A stretch of 64,000 nt of DNA from an uncultured Cohaesibacter sp. (lineage in GTDB: Bacteria > Pseudomonadota > Alphaproteobacteria > Rhizobiales > Cohaesibacteraceae), in contig NZ_OY782764.1 of assembly GCF_963678225.1 (NCBI RefSeq), positions 829,001 to 893,000 on the forward strand, given 5' to 3'. Shown here one piece after another: positions 46,862 to 56,976 of the stretch. The notes beneath the pieces are model-generated. The model was not told the DNA's origin. It saw only the letters and a list, made by a program, of their open reading frames with translations, and did not search any database. The first letter of the stretch is position 1. Every line of letters starts with the position of its first letter. The position numbers and the translations under genes were made by a program.

Positions 46862-48043
46862 CTATCTCGCACGCTTATATACTCCACCACCGTTTTCTCT
46901 CAGCGTGTCATGATCTAAAAACTTATAGACTAAAATGCGATCAATATTGGGAATATTGCTCTTAGATACATGCAACGTTACGCCGTCACCATCATTCGAA
47001 TAGGTACCGACGACAGTGCCAAACCCCATCTCGAAGAGAGAGCCACCACCCATTTGGCGGTCTTGTTGCGTCATCCGCATTTGAAAAGCTCTGTTTGGCT
47101 GAAGAGACAGAATTATGCGGAATAAATAGCCGCTACGTCGAACAACCTGAACATAAACTCCTGGCACATCTCTTACAACAACGCCTCGATGCACGGCCCG
47201 AGCCATCGCGGCGCAGCGGTCGGAGCCGGATCCTTGTTCGGCCCTTGTCCTGCGCAACACCCTGACAAACTGATCCGTTATCATACCCGAGGTCTCGGTC
47301 TTGGCTGTCCATTCCCGCCGGTTACGCTTGAAGGATGCAATGGCATCACGCGTCTTGCGGCCCATAATTCCGTCGACCGGCCCGACACAGAAGCCCAGAT
47401 AGTTGAGCGCTGACTGGATTTCCCGCACATTCGGAGGCGGACTTGGCCGGGCGTCGGGTTGCGCTCCCCAGCCTGATGCAGGGTCGGACGATGCTGAAGA
47501 GGGAGAGGCCTGCTGCTCTCTTAGATTCTTAACATGCTGATATTCTTGGCCATCAAACGCCCAGATGGCGTCGCCCCTGCTGCCGCCAAGCATCAGCCCT
47601 TTCATGCCATTCCGAGATTGATCCTCAATCAGTTCTATTGAATGGGTGACAATGTCCAAAAGCTTTGTCACCTTCCTGTTGCGAACCTGCAAGACTTCAT
47701 GGGAACAGCCTGCGGTCCCGCAATATATCGAACCCCTGAAGGAGACGATATATTCATCACTTCTGTCCCCATGGGCTTCCAGATTGACCTTTTTCACCGT
47801 GAAGAGGCCAAGATCAGGGCCATTTTCAGCTTTGAGATACTGCACCACGAGATCTTCGCGCGCCATGGATGAAGGGCAGGAGGCCATAAAGAACGCAAAA
47901 GCGCAGACGATAAGGCCAGCCAGATATAAGTGTTTCAAGAGACTAGTCCATTTGCAATAAATTTGCCCGCCAACCGGGCCGAAAGAATGATCTGCAAATG
48001 ATAGGGTTTCAGAAAAAATATTATCAACCCGAAATTTCATCAC
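46862..48043 (-). CDS. Peptidoglycan-binding domain protein, exported
   Basis: This 393-residue protein has a membrane-targeting segment (about 38-56, LYLAGLIVCAFAFFMA) that may be a signal peptide, ending in an ASC that resembles a weak lipobox. A conserved N-terminal domain of unknown function follows, with two cysteines (YCGTAGCSHEVLQV). Then come a Pro/Ser linker and a PG_binding_1 domain (about 205-275, IQSALNYLGFCVGPVDGIMG). The C-terminal 110 residues are unassigned. A start further downstream (a TTG near residue 37) would give a better signal peptide. The function is unknown. Confidence 0.72.
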   Translation of the reverse strand: MMKFRVDNIFSETLSFADHSFGPVGGQIYCKWTSLLKHLYLAGLIVCAFAFFMASCPSSMAREDLVVQYLKAENGPDLGLFTVKKVNLEAHGDRSDEYIVSFRGSIYCGTAGCSHEVLQVRNRKVTKLLDIVTHSIELIEDQSRNGMKGLMLGGSRGDAIWAFDGQEYQHVKNLREQQASPSSASSDPASGWGAQPDARPSPPPNVREIQSALNYLGFCVGPVDGIMGRKTRDAIASFKRNRREWTAKTETSGMITDQFVRVLRRTRAEQGSGSDRCAAMARAVHRGVVVRDVPGVYVQVVRRSGYLFRIILSLQPNRAFQMRMTQQDRQMGGGSLFEMGFGTVVGTYSNDGDGVTLHVSKSNIPNIDRILVYKFLDHDTLRENGGGVYKRAR

Positions 48044-48220
48044 TGCGCTTATTGTCTAGCTCATCAGCGGGCTTTTGCGCTGTGAAAAGCCAGACGGTTC
48101 CATTTTGGCGCATTCTGGTCTAGAAAGGCGCATCTGCGGCCATTGCGCCAAGGGCCTTACCAGAGCAGCAAACCGCAGATACAAAAACAAAGAACAACAA
48201 AAGCGGAAGACAGGAAACAA

Positions 48221-48763
48221 ATGCGCGGATATTTCGCAGTCGGCGTACAAGGGCTATCCAAAGAGGGCAACTTCGGAAATCTGGTCAGAACGGCCCATGC
48301 CTTCGGCGCCAGCTTCTTTTTCACGATTGCGGCGGAAAGAACATTCGCCAAGCCGGGAACGGACACCTCCAACAGCGGCGACCATCTACCCTATTATCCT
48401 TGGGCCAATGAAGACGAGCTCATACTGCCCAAGGATTGCCGCCTTGTCGGCATTGAGCTGACCGACGACGCTGTGGATCTGCCCAGTTTCAGACACCCGA
48501 CCAAGGCAGCCTATATTCTGGGGCCCGAGCGGGGTAACCTGACCAAGTCGATGCAGGACAAATGCGAATTTATCGTCAAGATCCCGACGCGCTTCTGCTT
48601 GAATGTCGCAACGGCGGGCGCCATCATCATGTATGATCGAGTGCAATCGATGGGCGGTTTTACCGATCGCCCGGTGCGCGCTGGCGGCCCGCGTGAAGCC
48701 CGTGTGCATCAACATGGCCAGCCAAGATTCCGCTCCGGCACACCGGACGCTCTCAAAGGCTGA
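48221..48763 (+). CDS. TrmH (SpoU) family RNA methyltransferase
   Basis: This SPOUT-fold methyltransferase, 180 residues, contains the family motifs NFGNLVRTAHAFGA (motif 1), ILGPERGNL (motif 2) and IPTRFCLNVATAGAIIMYDR (motif 3 knot). Its target, a 2'-O-ribose of a tRNA or rRNA, cannot be named. CAGGAAAC precedes the ATG. It lacks the extra substrate-binding N-terminal domain of RlmB, so it is closer to the small TrmH/TrmL-like group. The gene is single and starts 178 bases from a divergent neighbour. Confidence 0.88.
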   Translation: MRGYFAVGVQGLSKEGNFGNLVRTAHAFGASFFFTIAAERTFAKPGTDTSNSGDHLPYYPWANEDELILPKDCRLVGIELTDDAVDLPSFRHPTKAAYILGPERGNLTKSMQDKCEFIVKIPTRFCLNVATAGAIIMYDRVQSMGGFTDRPVRAGGPREARVHQHGQPRFRSGTPDALKG

Positions 48764-49030
48764 AAACTGGCCTGAAGGCCTTCCTTTCATAGGTGGGTCT
48801 TTAGACAGCAGACAAGATGGCATCTGCCTATCTCTTGCCGCATTTGCGGTGAATCTTGCCTGCAATCGCATCAGAATCGCGGAAATCCGGCCGGTGAACG
48901 GCAAACGAGCAAAAAAAATCAAAATTTGCTGCAACTTCACTGTTTGGTAACCCTGACTTTGGTAAATGTTAAATGAATGAATTGGAGCCTGAGGCTCCTG
49001 TTGGCATCCAGTCGAAAGCGACAGGTAGAG

Positions 49031-49543
49031 ATGAAAAGCGTAAAAATCCTCGGAGCAGCCACCCTTCTCGCACTTTCCGCCACTGCAGCAAATGCTCAGG
49101 GCGCGGCCACTCGCGTCGAACAATTCCAAGATTGGGGTGCTTATGTTTTTAACGATCCTCAACGTGGCAAGATGTGCTTTGCGGTTAGCCAACCCAAAGA
49201 CATGGAGCCAAAGAATGTGAACCGCGATCCGGTCTATTTCTTCATCACCACGCGCCCGCGCGAAGGTGTTCGCGAAGAAGTGAACGTGATCACCGGCTAT
49301 CCTTACAAAGAGGGGTCAAAGACCTCCATTCAGGTCGGTTCGGATACATTCTCTCTTTATACGTCCGGCGATGGCGCCTGGCTTGAGAATGCAGCTGAAG
49401 AAGCCCGTTTGGTCAATGCAATGCGCGCTGGCGCAAGCATGGTCGTCAAAGGCACCTCGTCTCGCGGCACCCTGACGGTTGATACCTACTCCCTCTCGGG
49501 CGTTACGGCGGCAACCCGCAAGGCTCTGGCCGAGTGCCAGTAA
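49031..49543 (+). CDS. Invasion-associated locus B (IalB) family protein
   Basis: This 170-residue protein has a Sec signal peptide (about residues 1-22, ending ANA). The mature domain is of the IalB family (WGAYVFNDPQRGKMCFAVSQPK, core KMCFAVSQP; VYFFITTRPREGVREEV; SLSGVTAATRKALAECQ). Bartonella IalB supports erythrocyte invasion, but the family is widespread in free-living rhizobia, where the role is unknown. Two cysteines near the ends (C57 region and C169) may form a disulfide. AGGTAGAG precedes the ATG. Confidence 0.88.
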   Translation: MKSVKILGAATLLALSATAANAQGAATRVEQFQDWGAYVFNDPQRGKMCFAVSQPKDMEPKNVNRDPVYFFITTRPREGVREEVNVITGYPYKEGSKTSIQVGSDTFSLYTSGDGAWLENAAEEARLVNAMRAGASMVVKGTSSRGTLTVDTYSLSGVTAATRKALAECQ

Positions 49544-49567
49544 GATAAAGTGACCAGAAAAATCAAC

Positions 49568-49595
49568 AAAAGCGGCTGACAAGGCCGCTTTTTTG
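49568..49595 (+). terminator. Rho-independent terminator of the IalB gene
   Basis: AAAGCGGC pairs with GCCGCTTT around TGACAAG, then TTTT, 25 bases after the stop. Confidence 0.9.
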
Positions 49596-49831
49596 CTTTA
49601 TACACCCGCCAATTCGTACAGCATTCAACCGGATTGCCCCCTGATGGACAGCACTTGCTGAAAAAAGGGCAAGGATCGGGCCACCCATAGCCAATGCGCG
49701 GTGGTCGTTCTGGAATGGCAGTCTACAAGGATCGCGCCACACCTTACGCCTTTGCCAATCGGCAAGCGAAGGAACAGACGTGATCGGCCTTGAAAAGAGG
49801 AACCGCGCCAACCCGCGGCTTTGAAAATTAC

Positions 49832-51148
49832 ATGACGCACGCATCCGCTCTGGACACAGCACAGGAGACCCCTGTTCTGGACACTGTCGCTATTGAAACA
49901 AGCCACAATTACACCTGGCCTGCCCTTGATCCCGACAAGCTCAATCTTGTGGGCATGAATCGCGAAGACCTCTCGGAGGCGATGCGCCGGGTCGGCGTGG
50001 CGGAAAAGCAGATCCGCATGCGCGTCAACCAGCTCTGGCACTGGATCTATGTGCGCGGCGCCACCTCCTTTGATCAGATGACCAATGTGTCGAAGGATCT
50101 GCGCGCCAAGATGGATCTGGTCTACACCATTACCCATCCAGAACTGGTCGCCGAACAGATCTCGGTGGACGGCACCCGCAAATGGCTGCTGCGCTTTCCG
50201 CCCCGTGGCGCCGGACGCCCGGTGGAAGTGGAAACTGTCTATATTCCAGATGAAAACCGGGGCACGCTTTGCGTTTCCTCACAGGTTGGCTGCACGCTCA
50301 ACTGCACCTTCTGCCACACAGGCACCCAGAAGCTGGTGCGTAACCTGACAGCGGAAGAAATCGTCGCTCAGCTACGCGTTGCCCGCGAAATTCTCAACGA
50401 TTTCCCAGATCGCGAAGCAAAAGTCGGCACCATTGTTCCCAAAATGGGCCGTTTTGTTTCTAACGTCGTCATGATGGGCATGGGCGAACCGCTCTTCAAT
50501 TATGACCATGTGAAAACCGCGATGCTGATCATGTCCGATGGAGAAGGTCTGTCCATCTCCAAACGCCGCATCACGCTGTCGACCTCCGGGCATGTACCAA
50601 ACATCCGGCGCGCTGGCGAGGAAGTCGGCTGCATGCTGGCCATTTCCCTTCATGCCACCAATGATGAGCTGCGCGACGAAATCGTGCCCATCAACAAGAA
50701 GTGGCCACTCAAGGAACTGCTTGAAGCATGCCGCACCTATCCCGGCGTTTCCAACGCCAAGCGCATCACCTTTGAATATGTGATGCTCAAGGGTGTGAAT
50801 GATTCCATCGAGGATGCCCGCAACCTCGTAAAGCTGCTGCGCGGCATCCCGGCAAAAATTAACCTCATTCCCTTCAATCCATGGCCGGGCAGCCAGTATG
50901 AATGCTCTGACTGGGACCAGATCGAGGAATTTGCTGATTTCATCAACCGTGCCGGTTATGCGTCACCGGTTCGCACACCACGCGGACGTGACATCTATGC
51001 TGCCTGTGGCCAGTTGAAATCCGAATCCGAACGCCTGCGCAAGGTTGAGCGCGAAAAACTGGAAGCCGAGTTGGCCGCCCTTGAAAGAATGCGCTTGGCA
51101 AACCTTGTCGGCGACGGCTCCAACGACGATATGGAAGAAGAGGAATAG
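49832..51148 (+). CDS. rlmN: Dual-specificity RNA methyltransferase RlmN (23S A2503 / tRNA A37)
   Basis: RlmN is a radical-SAM enzyme that makes C2-methyladenosine in 23S rRNA and in some tRNAs. The radical-SAM cysteines are in [11 protein letters not shown] (C154, C158, C161 from this start), with GEPLFNYD and the SAM-binding GMGEPL. The methyl-carrying cysteine is in AACGQL near the C-terminus. The 49832 ATG gives 438 residues; an ATG at 49790 adds 14. The acidic tail (MEEEE) is not part of the core. Confidence 0.95.
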   Translation: MTHASALDTAQETPVLDTVAIETSHNYTWPALDPDKLNLVGMNREDLSEAMRRVGVAEKQIRMRVNQLWHWIYVRGATSFDQMTNVSKDLRAKMDLVYTITHPELVAEQISVDGTRKWLLRFPPRGAGRPVEVETVYIPDENRGTLCVSSQVGCTLNCTFCHTGTQKLVRNLTAEEIVAQLRVAREILNDFPDREAKVGTIVPKMGRFVSNVVMMGMGEPLFNYDHVKTAMLIMSDGEGLSISKRRITLSTSGHVPNIRRAGEEVGCMLAISLHATNDELRDEIVPINKKWPLKELLEACRTYPGVSNAKRITFEYVMLKGVNDSIEDARNLVKLLRGIPAKINLIPFNPWPGSQYECSDWDQIEEFADFINRAGYASPVRTPRGRDIYAACGQLKSESERLRKVEREKLEAELAALERMRLANLVGDGSNDDMEEEE

Positions 51149-51211
51149 GGAAGAGCCCAAACACTCCCCTTTTCTCACGCGCAAGATACCTGTAAGCCCA
51201 AGGAGCCTGCC

Positions 51212-51670
51212 ATGAGCCTGTCCCGCCTGATTGCCCGCATCATCATGGTGCCAATCGGTCTGTTTCTGGCCATCATGGCAGCCAGCATCTTCTTGGGCTT
51301 TGCCCTCAATTCCATGGCGCCCAGCCCCGGCATGTATCATGATCCGGCAGCGGAAAATATGTTCGCCATCTTTTCCGGCTTTGTGCTGGCCTTCCCACTG
51401 GGGCATTTCGCCTTCTATCCGGCCATTCTGGGCCTGATCATCGCGGAAATCTTCTCATGGCGCAGCATCTGGATCTATTTGGCCTATGGGTTGGCGTTGT
51501 CTTTCTTCATCACCCATTCTCCCAATGAGCCGGTTGATGCCATGGCAATCGCCATAGATATTCGAGCCATGGCGGCGGGCCTCATCGGAGGGTTTGTCTA
51601 TTGGCTGATTGCAGGCAGAGGCGCAGGCATCGTGAGGCGCTCCCTCGACAACAAGCCCAAATCACTCTGA
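51212..51670 (+). CDS. Small four-helix membrane protein, unknown
   Basis: This 152-residue protein has about four hydrophobic helices (10-32, 50-74, 75-100, 118-136). It begins SLSRLIARIIMVPIGLFLA. Similar proteins often sit next to rlmN in Rhizobiales, but I know of no function. AAGGAGCC precedes the ATG, giving a good ribosome site. The gene is 63 bases after rlmN and probably in its operon. Confidence 0.7.
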   Translation: MSLSRLIARIIMVPIGLFLAIMAASIFLGFALNSMAPSPGMYHDPAAENMFAIFSGFVLAFPLGHFAFYPAILGLIIAEIFSWRSIWIYLAYGLALSFFITHSPNEPVDAMAIAIDIRAMAAGLIGGFVYWLIAGRGAGIVRRSLDNKPKSL

Positions 51671-51707
51671 AGTCACGAAAACTCTTGGGACATCTCTGCT
51701 CGTCTCA

Positions 51708-51740
51708 TAAAAAAAGGCGCGATCCAGCAGGAACGCACCC
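51708..51740 (-). terminator. Terminator for the small membrane protein on the minus strand
   Basis: On the minus strand GGTGCG pairs with CGCGCC (one G-T pair) around a 12-base loop, followed by TTTTTTT. It lies downstream of the gene at 51772-52014. Confidence 0.65.
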
Positions 51741-51771
51741 TTCAGATTCGGCTTGTCACAATAGAAGCCGA

Positions 51772-52014
51772 TTAGGCCGCAGCCTTGCGCACGGCTGCCT
51801 TGAAAGCAATCATTGCCAGCAGCAATCCTGCCACGGCAAGAATTCCTGCAGCCGGCATACTGCCTACCTTGGCAACAAGCCAATTAACCAGATCAGCGAT
51901 CGCGCGACCGCGCCGACCACTCACGCCCAGAGTTTCTCCGCTATAGGCGACATAGGCGAGATATTCACAGACGGCAAAGACCAGCGCTCCGATAACAAAC
52001 GGTTTTACGGACAT
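51772..52014 (-). CDS. Small two-helix membrane protein, unknown
   Basis: This is an 80-residue protein with two membrane helices (about 3-24 and 53-74) joined by a charged loop, GRRGRAIADLVNWL. I do not recognise a family. The start at 52014 has a purine-rich AAGAAGAAA upstream; an in-frame ATG at 52068 would add a polar, unlikely N-terminus. It points away from the neighbouring LysR gene on the same strand. Confidence 0.6.
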   Translation of the reverse strand: MSVKPFVIGALVFAVCEYLAYVAYSGETLGVSGRRGRAIADLVNWLVAKVGSMPAAGILAVAGLLLAMIAFKAAVRKAAA

Positions 52015-52196
52015 TTTCTTCTTCTCTTCCTTACAAAACTGAATACCCGGCAAACCAAATAATGGCAACTCTGCCGGGTTGGCATCTCTTTTCGAGAGCT
52101 TCTAATAATAGACATGAATGTCAAAAAAGAGCGGTATGGAGGAATAGTGGCGAAGATGCGGCACGATACAGGCTGCAAGCAAGCGAAGATGTCGAC

Positions 52197-53060
52197 TCAA
52201 GCGCCGCCGCGACCGGCGAACAGCTCGGCGTGATCGCTAAGCAGACCTGCCACGCGATCCATCATCATGCGCACTTCGGGACGGCGGCGGTCATCATCAT
52301 TGACCACGATATAGAGCCGTGTGGTCAAATCCTCGATCATATCGCCTTCCCGTATCATAGAAGGCTGCGCGTCACCGATAAAGCAGGGCAGAACGCCCCG
52401 CCCCTGCCCACTCACGATGAGATGCAGCAACATATGCGCCTTGTTGGTCCAACTGTAGACTTCCCTGTCATAATGCTCGAACACCCAACGATCAGCGGGA
52501 AAACGCGACGTTTCCTTGCCCAGAGAAATCCACGGCACATCTTCAGTCTGGGCTAGCTCGATGCTTTTATAGACCGCATAGCGCATCACGACTGATTGCA
52601 GGATGGCATAATTGCCTGACGTGGGTGGCGCAATCGTCAGAAACACGAGTCTGTCGCGATTGATATGTTGGGTCGTTTCATGACAGTCGGTAAAGCCGAC
52701 ACGGATATCGCCCGGCCCCTTCGAAAGGGCCTTGCCATGATGCGCAAAAAACATTGCCAACCATGTATCGGCAGCGACTTCCACCACAGGATCCTTAAAG
52801 GCGCCGCCATGCCAGTCCGTTATCTCGGTTGAGATCTTCTGCATCTGCTTGACCTGCTCAAGCAGAATCTCGCCGTCCTTTGCCAGAACATAGCCACGCC
52901 TGCTGCGCTCGAATAGCAGACGATTCATCGTCCGCTCAAGCGCCAGAATGCGCCGTCCAATCGTCGGCGCGCTAAGCCCCGTACGCACCGCTGCACCAGA
53001 CAAACCACCGCACTCGGCCACGATCATAAAGAGCCTGAGATCATCCCAACTTGCTTCCAT
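52197..53060 (-). CDS. LysR family transcriptional regulator (orphan)
   Basis: The 287-residue protein has an N-terminal LysR helix-turn-helix (WDDLRLFMIVAECGGLSGAAVRTGL; core SGAAVRTGLSAPTIGRRI). The effector domain is degenerate compared with the classical type but of normal length. No divergent target gene is adjacent: the nearest gene on the other side of its promoter is 560 bases away. The target and effector cannot be told. Confidence 0.85.
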   Translation of the reverse strand: MEASWDDLRLFMIVAECGGLSGAAVRTGLSAPTIGRRILALERTMNRLLFERSRRGYVLAKDGEILLEQVKQMQKISTEITDWHGGAFKDPVVEVAADTWLAMFFAHHGKALSKGPGDIRVGFTDCHETTQHINRDRLVFLTIAPPTSGNYAILQSVVMRYAVYKSIELAQTEDVPWISLGKETSRFPADRWVFEHYDREVYSWTNKAHMLLHLIVSGQGRGVLPCFIGDAQPSMIREGDMIEDLTTRLYIVVNDDDRRRPEVRMMMDRVAGLLSDHAELFAGRGGA

Positions 53061-53621
53061 GACCTTTCTTTCCTACGGAGCACGAACGGGCGCAACGCAT
53101 AAGAATGAAAAACAACTTTCAAACTCTAATCTACATCGCTCATGCGAGTGATGCTATATCTTAAGGTGTCCCCAAGGACCGGTGCGCGATTTTTCAATGG
53201 ATCAACACCGAGCCATTCCAAGGGAACCATCAGTCACAATCGGCGTATAACATCATCCGTTCCTGCCCCCGCAGGTCAACGGCAGGGATATTTATGCGCA
53301 TAATGCAGGAGTGTAGAAAATGACACATATGCAAACACTGCTCATGTGGGATTCTGCAACAAAAACCAGCCATAACAAACATGACGCCTTTCAGGATCCG
53401 TTTGAACGCCCTGAATGGCAGCCTTTTATGCCATGGGTCAATATACTTCAGGCCCTTTCGCGCAAACACTAAGGCCCACATTTCAAACAAAAACAATCCA
53501 TTGATAGGCCCTATCCTCCCATAGATAATGAGCCAGAGCCGGTGCAAGAAATCACAGCCCTTGCGTCGGCTCTTTTCATGTCACCATGAAGCGACAAGCC
53601 CCATAGTCGCACCCGCAAAGC
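53061..53621. other. Region upstream of the orphan LysR gene
   Basis: 560 bases without a convincing gene. A 105-codon minus-strand frame at 53230-53547 has no family, no good ribosome site and unusual Cys/His/Met content, so I do not call it. The region should hold the lysR promoter. Confidence 0.4.
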
Positions 53622-53972
53622 CTATCTAAGCCTTTCTGATGGCTTGGGATTACGCGTGATACTGCCCCGCTTCTTGCTGGGGATCCGCGTGACGGTAGTG
53701 GAGGATTTTTCGCCATTGAGCAATTTATTGATGGCAGAGCTTTTGCTGTGGTTCTTGGCCAAACAATGGGCACGAATGAGCTCACCCGTCTTGGTCTTGT
53801 AGCTCTTCACCCAAATACATTGGGACGTCGCATCACACCGCATTATGGACAGAGCTCCGCAACTGTCAGCCCGGCTTTGTGTTACGCCGGAAACGCTGCT
53901 GACACCAAGAAGTCCCGCACCAAGAATGGCAACAAGACCAAAGCGCATCAGACTTACCCATAAATGCGTCAT
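53622..53972 (-). CDS. Small secreted protein of unknown function
   Basis: This 116-residue protein begins with a signal-like segment (hydrophobic FGLVAILGAGLLGVSSV). The mature part has a cysteine-bearing motif SCGALSIMRCDATSQCIWVKS and a very basic C-terminal tail (KKRGSITRNPKPSERLR). I do not recognise a family. AAAGGATCG precedes the ATG at 53972; an in-frame ATG at 54080 would add 36 residues. Its 3' neighbourhood shows no terminator. Confidence 0.55.
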   Translation of the reverse strand: MTHLWVSLMRFGLVAILGAGLLGVSSVSGVTQSRADSCGALSIMRCDATSQCIWVKSYKTKTGELIRAHCLAKNHSKSSAINKLLNGEKSSTTVTRIPSKKRGSITRNPKPSERLR

Positions 53973-54097
53973 CGAATCGATCCTTTCCCCACTCAGAGGG
54001 ACATAAATCACCACCACGATGCAACCGTCCGCAGTCCCTTTTCTTTGCCCGACAAATAGGCTAGAGCAGGCAAAGACCAAGCGATCCGGACCCGCTC

Positions 54098-54880
54098 ATG
54101 CGCAAGACTTTTATAACCGAAGCATACTGTTACCCTGTCTATTGGGCGACTATGGCAATTTTGCTACTGTCAGCCCTCTTTCTGGTCCTGCCGGAGCTGG
54201 ACATCTGGGTCAGTCAGATCTTTTATAACCCGGCAGACGGCTTTTGGCTCAAGGCCCACTATGTGCCACTCCGTTTGCGCAAACTGGGACTGTTCCTGCC
54301 CCGCGCCGCCATTCTGCTCTTGCTTGGCTTCGCTCTTGCGCGACTCTTTTGGCCATCTCTCAAAAAGCTGTTTCCCCTCCCAACGGTTTTATTTCTGGGA
54401 GCAAGCGCTCTATTGGGGCCGGGACTACTGATCAATGGCCTGCTCAAGGCCAATTGGGGCCGCGCCCGCCCGATCCAGACAGATCTGTTTGGCGGCGACT
54501 GGCCCTTCTCTGAAGTCTGGGTGGTGACCGATCACTGCCAGAGCAACTGTTCCTTCGTATCAGGTGAAGCCTCAATGAGCTTCTGGCTGCTGGGGTTGGT
54601 ATTACTCTTGCCAATTGGCTGGCGCAAGGCATCGGGTTGTCTCCTTGCCACTCTGTGTGTGCTGATCTCGCTTAACCGCATCGCCTTTGGTGGCCATTTC
54701 CTCTCCGACATTCTCCTTTCGTGGGCGCTCACAGGCTGGGTGATGCTCATCCTTTATCGCCTCATGCAGCTGGCCGGATGGTTTGGCGACAGGGCACAGA
54801 GGATCGAGGAAAACTGGGATCATACGGGACAACAAATCCGCGCCCGCCTTGCAACGCTCTGGCGCATTCTGAGCCAATAA
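54098..54880 (+). CDS. PAP2 family phosphatase (LpxE-like)
   Basis: This 260-residue membrane protein has about five helices and the three PAP2 motifs: KANWGRARP (K117-P125), a variant second motif around FVSGEA, and RIAFGGHFLSD with the catalytic His. Family members dephosphorylate lipid-linked phosphates such as lipid A (LpxE), undecaprenyl pyrophosphate or phosphatidylglycerol phosphate; which one is unknown. No lipid A genes are adjacent. The start is the only ATG in this frame before the first helix. Confidence 0.85.
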   Translation: MRKTFITEAYCYPVYWATMAILLLSALFLVLPELDIWVSQIFYNPADGFWLKAHYVPLRLRKLGLFLPRAAILLLLGFALARLFWPSLKKLFPLPTVLFLGASALLGPGLLINGLLKANWGRARPIQTDLFGGDWPFSEVWVVTDHCQSNCSFVSGEASMSFWLLGLVLLLPIGWRKASGCLLATLCVLISLNRIAFGGHFLSDILLSWALTGWVMLILYRLMQLAGWFGDRAQRIEENWDHTGQQIRARLATLWRILSQ

Positions 54881-55110
54881 CCCAGCCAAATGCCAAGAGA
54901 CCTTGGCAGTGTGGAAGGAGCTACGCTGTCATAAGCACAAAACCCGGCGGATAACTCGCCCCCCTCGGGAGGAAATTCTCCCCTCTCCCTCTTGCGCAGA
55001 ATTATATAGCGCCTATAGTGCCGCCAGATATATTAAAGAGAGCAGTCTCTTCCCAATGACTAAGGCGCAGACATTGCATCAGGCGCCTCCAGACAATCAG
55101 GTGAAATCGC

Positions 55111-56340
55111 ATGGCGAAAAAAGGCGATATCAAAAAAGTCGTATTGGCCTATTCAGGGGGCCTAGATACATCCATCATTCTCAAATGGCTGCAGACCGAA
55201 TATGGCTGCGAAGTGGTTACCTTCACCGCCGATCTCGGTCAGGGTGAAGAGCTGGAACCAGCCCGCAAGAAAGCCGAAATGCTCGGCATCAAGGATATCT
55301 ATATCGAAGATGTCCGTGAAGAATTCGTGCGCGACTTCGTTTTCCCGATGTTCCGCGCCAACGCCCTTTATGAAGGCGTATACCTGCTCGGCACCTCCAT
55401 CGCCCGCCCGCTGATCTCCAAACGTCTTGTCGAGATCGCCAAGGAAACCGGCGCCGATGCCGTCGCTCATGGCGCAACCGGCAAGGGCAACGACCAGGTC
55501 CGTTTCGAGCTGGCCGCCCGCGCCCTCAATCCGGACATCAAGGTCATCGCGCCTTGGCGTGAATGGGACCTGACCTCGCGCACCAAGCTTCTTGAGTTCG
55601 CAGAGCAGAACCAGATCCCCATCACCAAGGACAAACGCGGCGAAGCCCCCTTCTCGGTGGATGCCAACCTGCTGCACACCTCTTCTGAGGGCCGTGTTCT
55701 GGAAGATCCGGCCATCCCGGCTGAGGAATATGTCTATTCCCGCACCATCAGCCCGGAAGCGGCTCCAGACAAGGCCACCATCATTGAGGTTGGCTTTGAA
55801 AAGGGCGACGCTGTTTCCATTGATGGCGTCAAAATGACCCCAGCCGAAATCCTCACCAAGCTCAACGAGCTGGGTCATGACAATGGCATCGGTCGTCTTG
55901 ATCTGGTGGAAAACCGTTTCGTCGGCATGAAATCCCGTGGCATCTATGAAACCCCGGGCGGCACGATCCTGATCGCAGCGCACCGCGGCATCGAATCCAT
56001 CACCCTTGATGGCGGCTCGGCGCACCTGAAGGATTCCATCATGCCGCGCTATGCAGAACTGATCTATAACGGCTTCTGGTACAGCCCGGAACGTGAAATG
56101 CTGCAGGCTCTGATCGACAAATCTCAGGAATATGTCACCGGCACCGTTAAACTGAAGCTCTACAAGGGCAATGTTGACGTCATCGCCCGCGACAGCGAAT
56201 ACAGCCTCTATAGCGAAGATCTGGTGACCTTCGAAGAAGGCGCGATCGATTATGATCACAATGACGCTGCCGGCTTTATCGAGCTGCAGGGACTGCGCCT
56301 AAGGACCATTGGCTATCGCAATCGCAAGGCCAAAGGCTAA
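55111..56340 (+). CDS. argG: Argininosuccinate synthase
   Basis: ArgG joins citrulline and aspartate, using ATP, in arginine biosynthesis. The 409-residue protein has the N-type PP-loop [13 protein letters not shown] (residues 11-23), [10 protein letters not shown], the citrulline/aspartate residues near [14 protein letters not shown], and the C-terminal tetramer helix. AGGTGA precedes the ATG. A terminator follows. Confidence 0.98.
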   Translation: MAKKGDIKKVVLAYSGGLDTSIILKWLQTEYGCEVVTFTADLGQGEELEPARKKAEMLGIKDIYIEDVREEFVRDFVFPMFRANALYEGVYLLGTSIARPLISKRLVEIAKETGADAVAHGATGKGNDQVRFELAARALNPDIKVIAPWREWDLTSRTKLLEFAEQNQIPITKDKRGEAPFSVDANLLHTSSEGRVLEDPAIPAEEYVYSRTISPEAAPDKATIIEVGFEKGDAVSIDGVKMTPAEILTKLNELGHDNGIGRLDLVENRFVGMKSRGIYETPGGTILIAAHRGIESITLDGGSAHLKDSIMPRYAELIYNGFWYSPEREMLQALIDKSQEYVTGTVKLKLYKGNVDVIARDSEYSLYSEDLVTFEEGAIDYDHNDAAGFIELQGLRLRTIGYRNRKAKG

Positions 56341-56365
56341 GTTGAAGCCTCCAATCTGGAATGAC

Positions 56366-56398
56366 AAAGTGGCGGGGTTACAACCTCGCCATTTTTTA
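56366..56398 (+). terminator. Rho-independent terminator of argG
   Basis: GTGGCG-GGG pairs with CCTCGCCA-type sequence around TTACAA, with one mismatch, followed by TTTTTT. Confidence 0.8.
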
Positions 56399-56491
56399 TG
56401 GATGAGACAGATTGCTCCTTAGTCGATTTGCACCCGCAAACCAGCCGCGATCCTGTATCCATAAGGCTTTTATGTGATTGGGAACCATCCA

Positions 56492-56935
56492 ATGCTTAGA
56501 AATATCAATCCACTTCTCTCCCCAGACCTTCTTCATATTCTCGCCGCCATGGGACATGGCGATGATCTGGTGATTGCCGACGCGAACTATCCCGGCGAAC
56601 AGATTGCCCGCACCAACGGCTGCCGCTACGTGCGCCTTGACGGTATATTGGCAACGGACGTTTTGAAAGCCGTGCTGGAGCTGATGCCACTGGACGACTT
56701 CGTGGAAGATCCGGCCTATGTGATGGAAGTGGTTGGCGATGCCGCCGAAATTCCGCCCGTTGTGACCGAATTCCAGTCCGTCATCAAAGACGCAGCTGAC
56801 AATCCCGCAGACATTGCATCGATGAACCGCTTTGCCTTCTATGAGCGCTCCCAGAACGCCTATGCAATCGTCCAGACCGGCGAACGGCGGCTCTATGGCA
56901 ATATTATCGTCAAGAAGGGCGTTGTGCGTCTCTAA
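56492..56935 (+). CDS. fucU: L-fucose mutarotase (FucU/RbsD family)
   Basis: This 147-residue protein belongs to the RbsD/FucU mutarotase family, which interconverts sugar anomers (fucose, ribose). It has GHGDDLVIADANYPGEQI near the start and a terminal ERRLYGNIIVKKGV. The conserved His in MGHGDD and the YGN segment near the C-terminus fit the FucU subfamily. No fucose or ribose catabolic operon is adjacent, so the sugar is inferred. The start at 56492 is chosen; ATG 56474 adds six residues. Confidence 0.87.
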   Translation: MLRNINPLLSPDLLHILAAMGHGDDLVIADANYPGEQIARTNGCRYVRLDGILATDVLKAVLELMPLDDFVEDPAYVMEVVGDAAEIPPVVTEFQSVIKDAADNPADIASMNRFAFYERSQNAYAIVQTGERRLYGNIIVKKGVVRL

Positions 56936-56976
56936 CGCGCATGGAACAAAGCATATTGCCCTCTTTGGAAACGCAT

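Noticed and set aside
53230-53547. 105-codon minus-strand frame with many Cys, His and Met
   Set aside because: No family resemblance, no ribosome site, and codon usage unlike the neighbouring genes; it looks like a chance open frame in an intergenic region.
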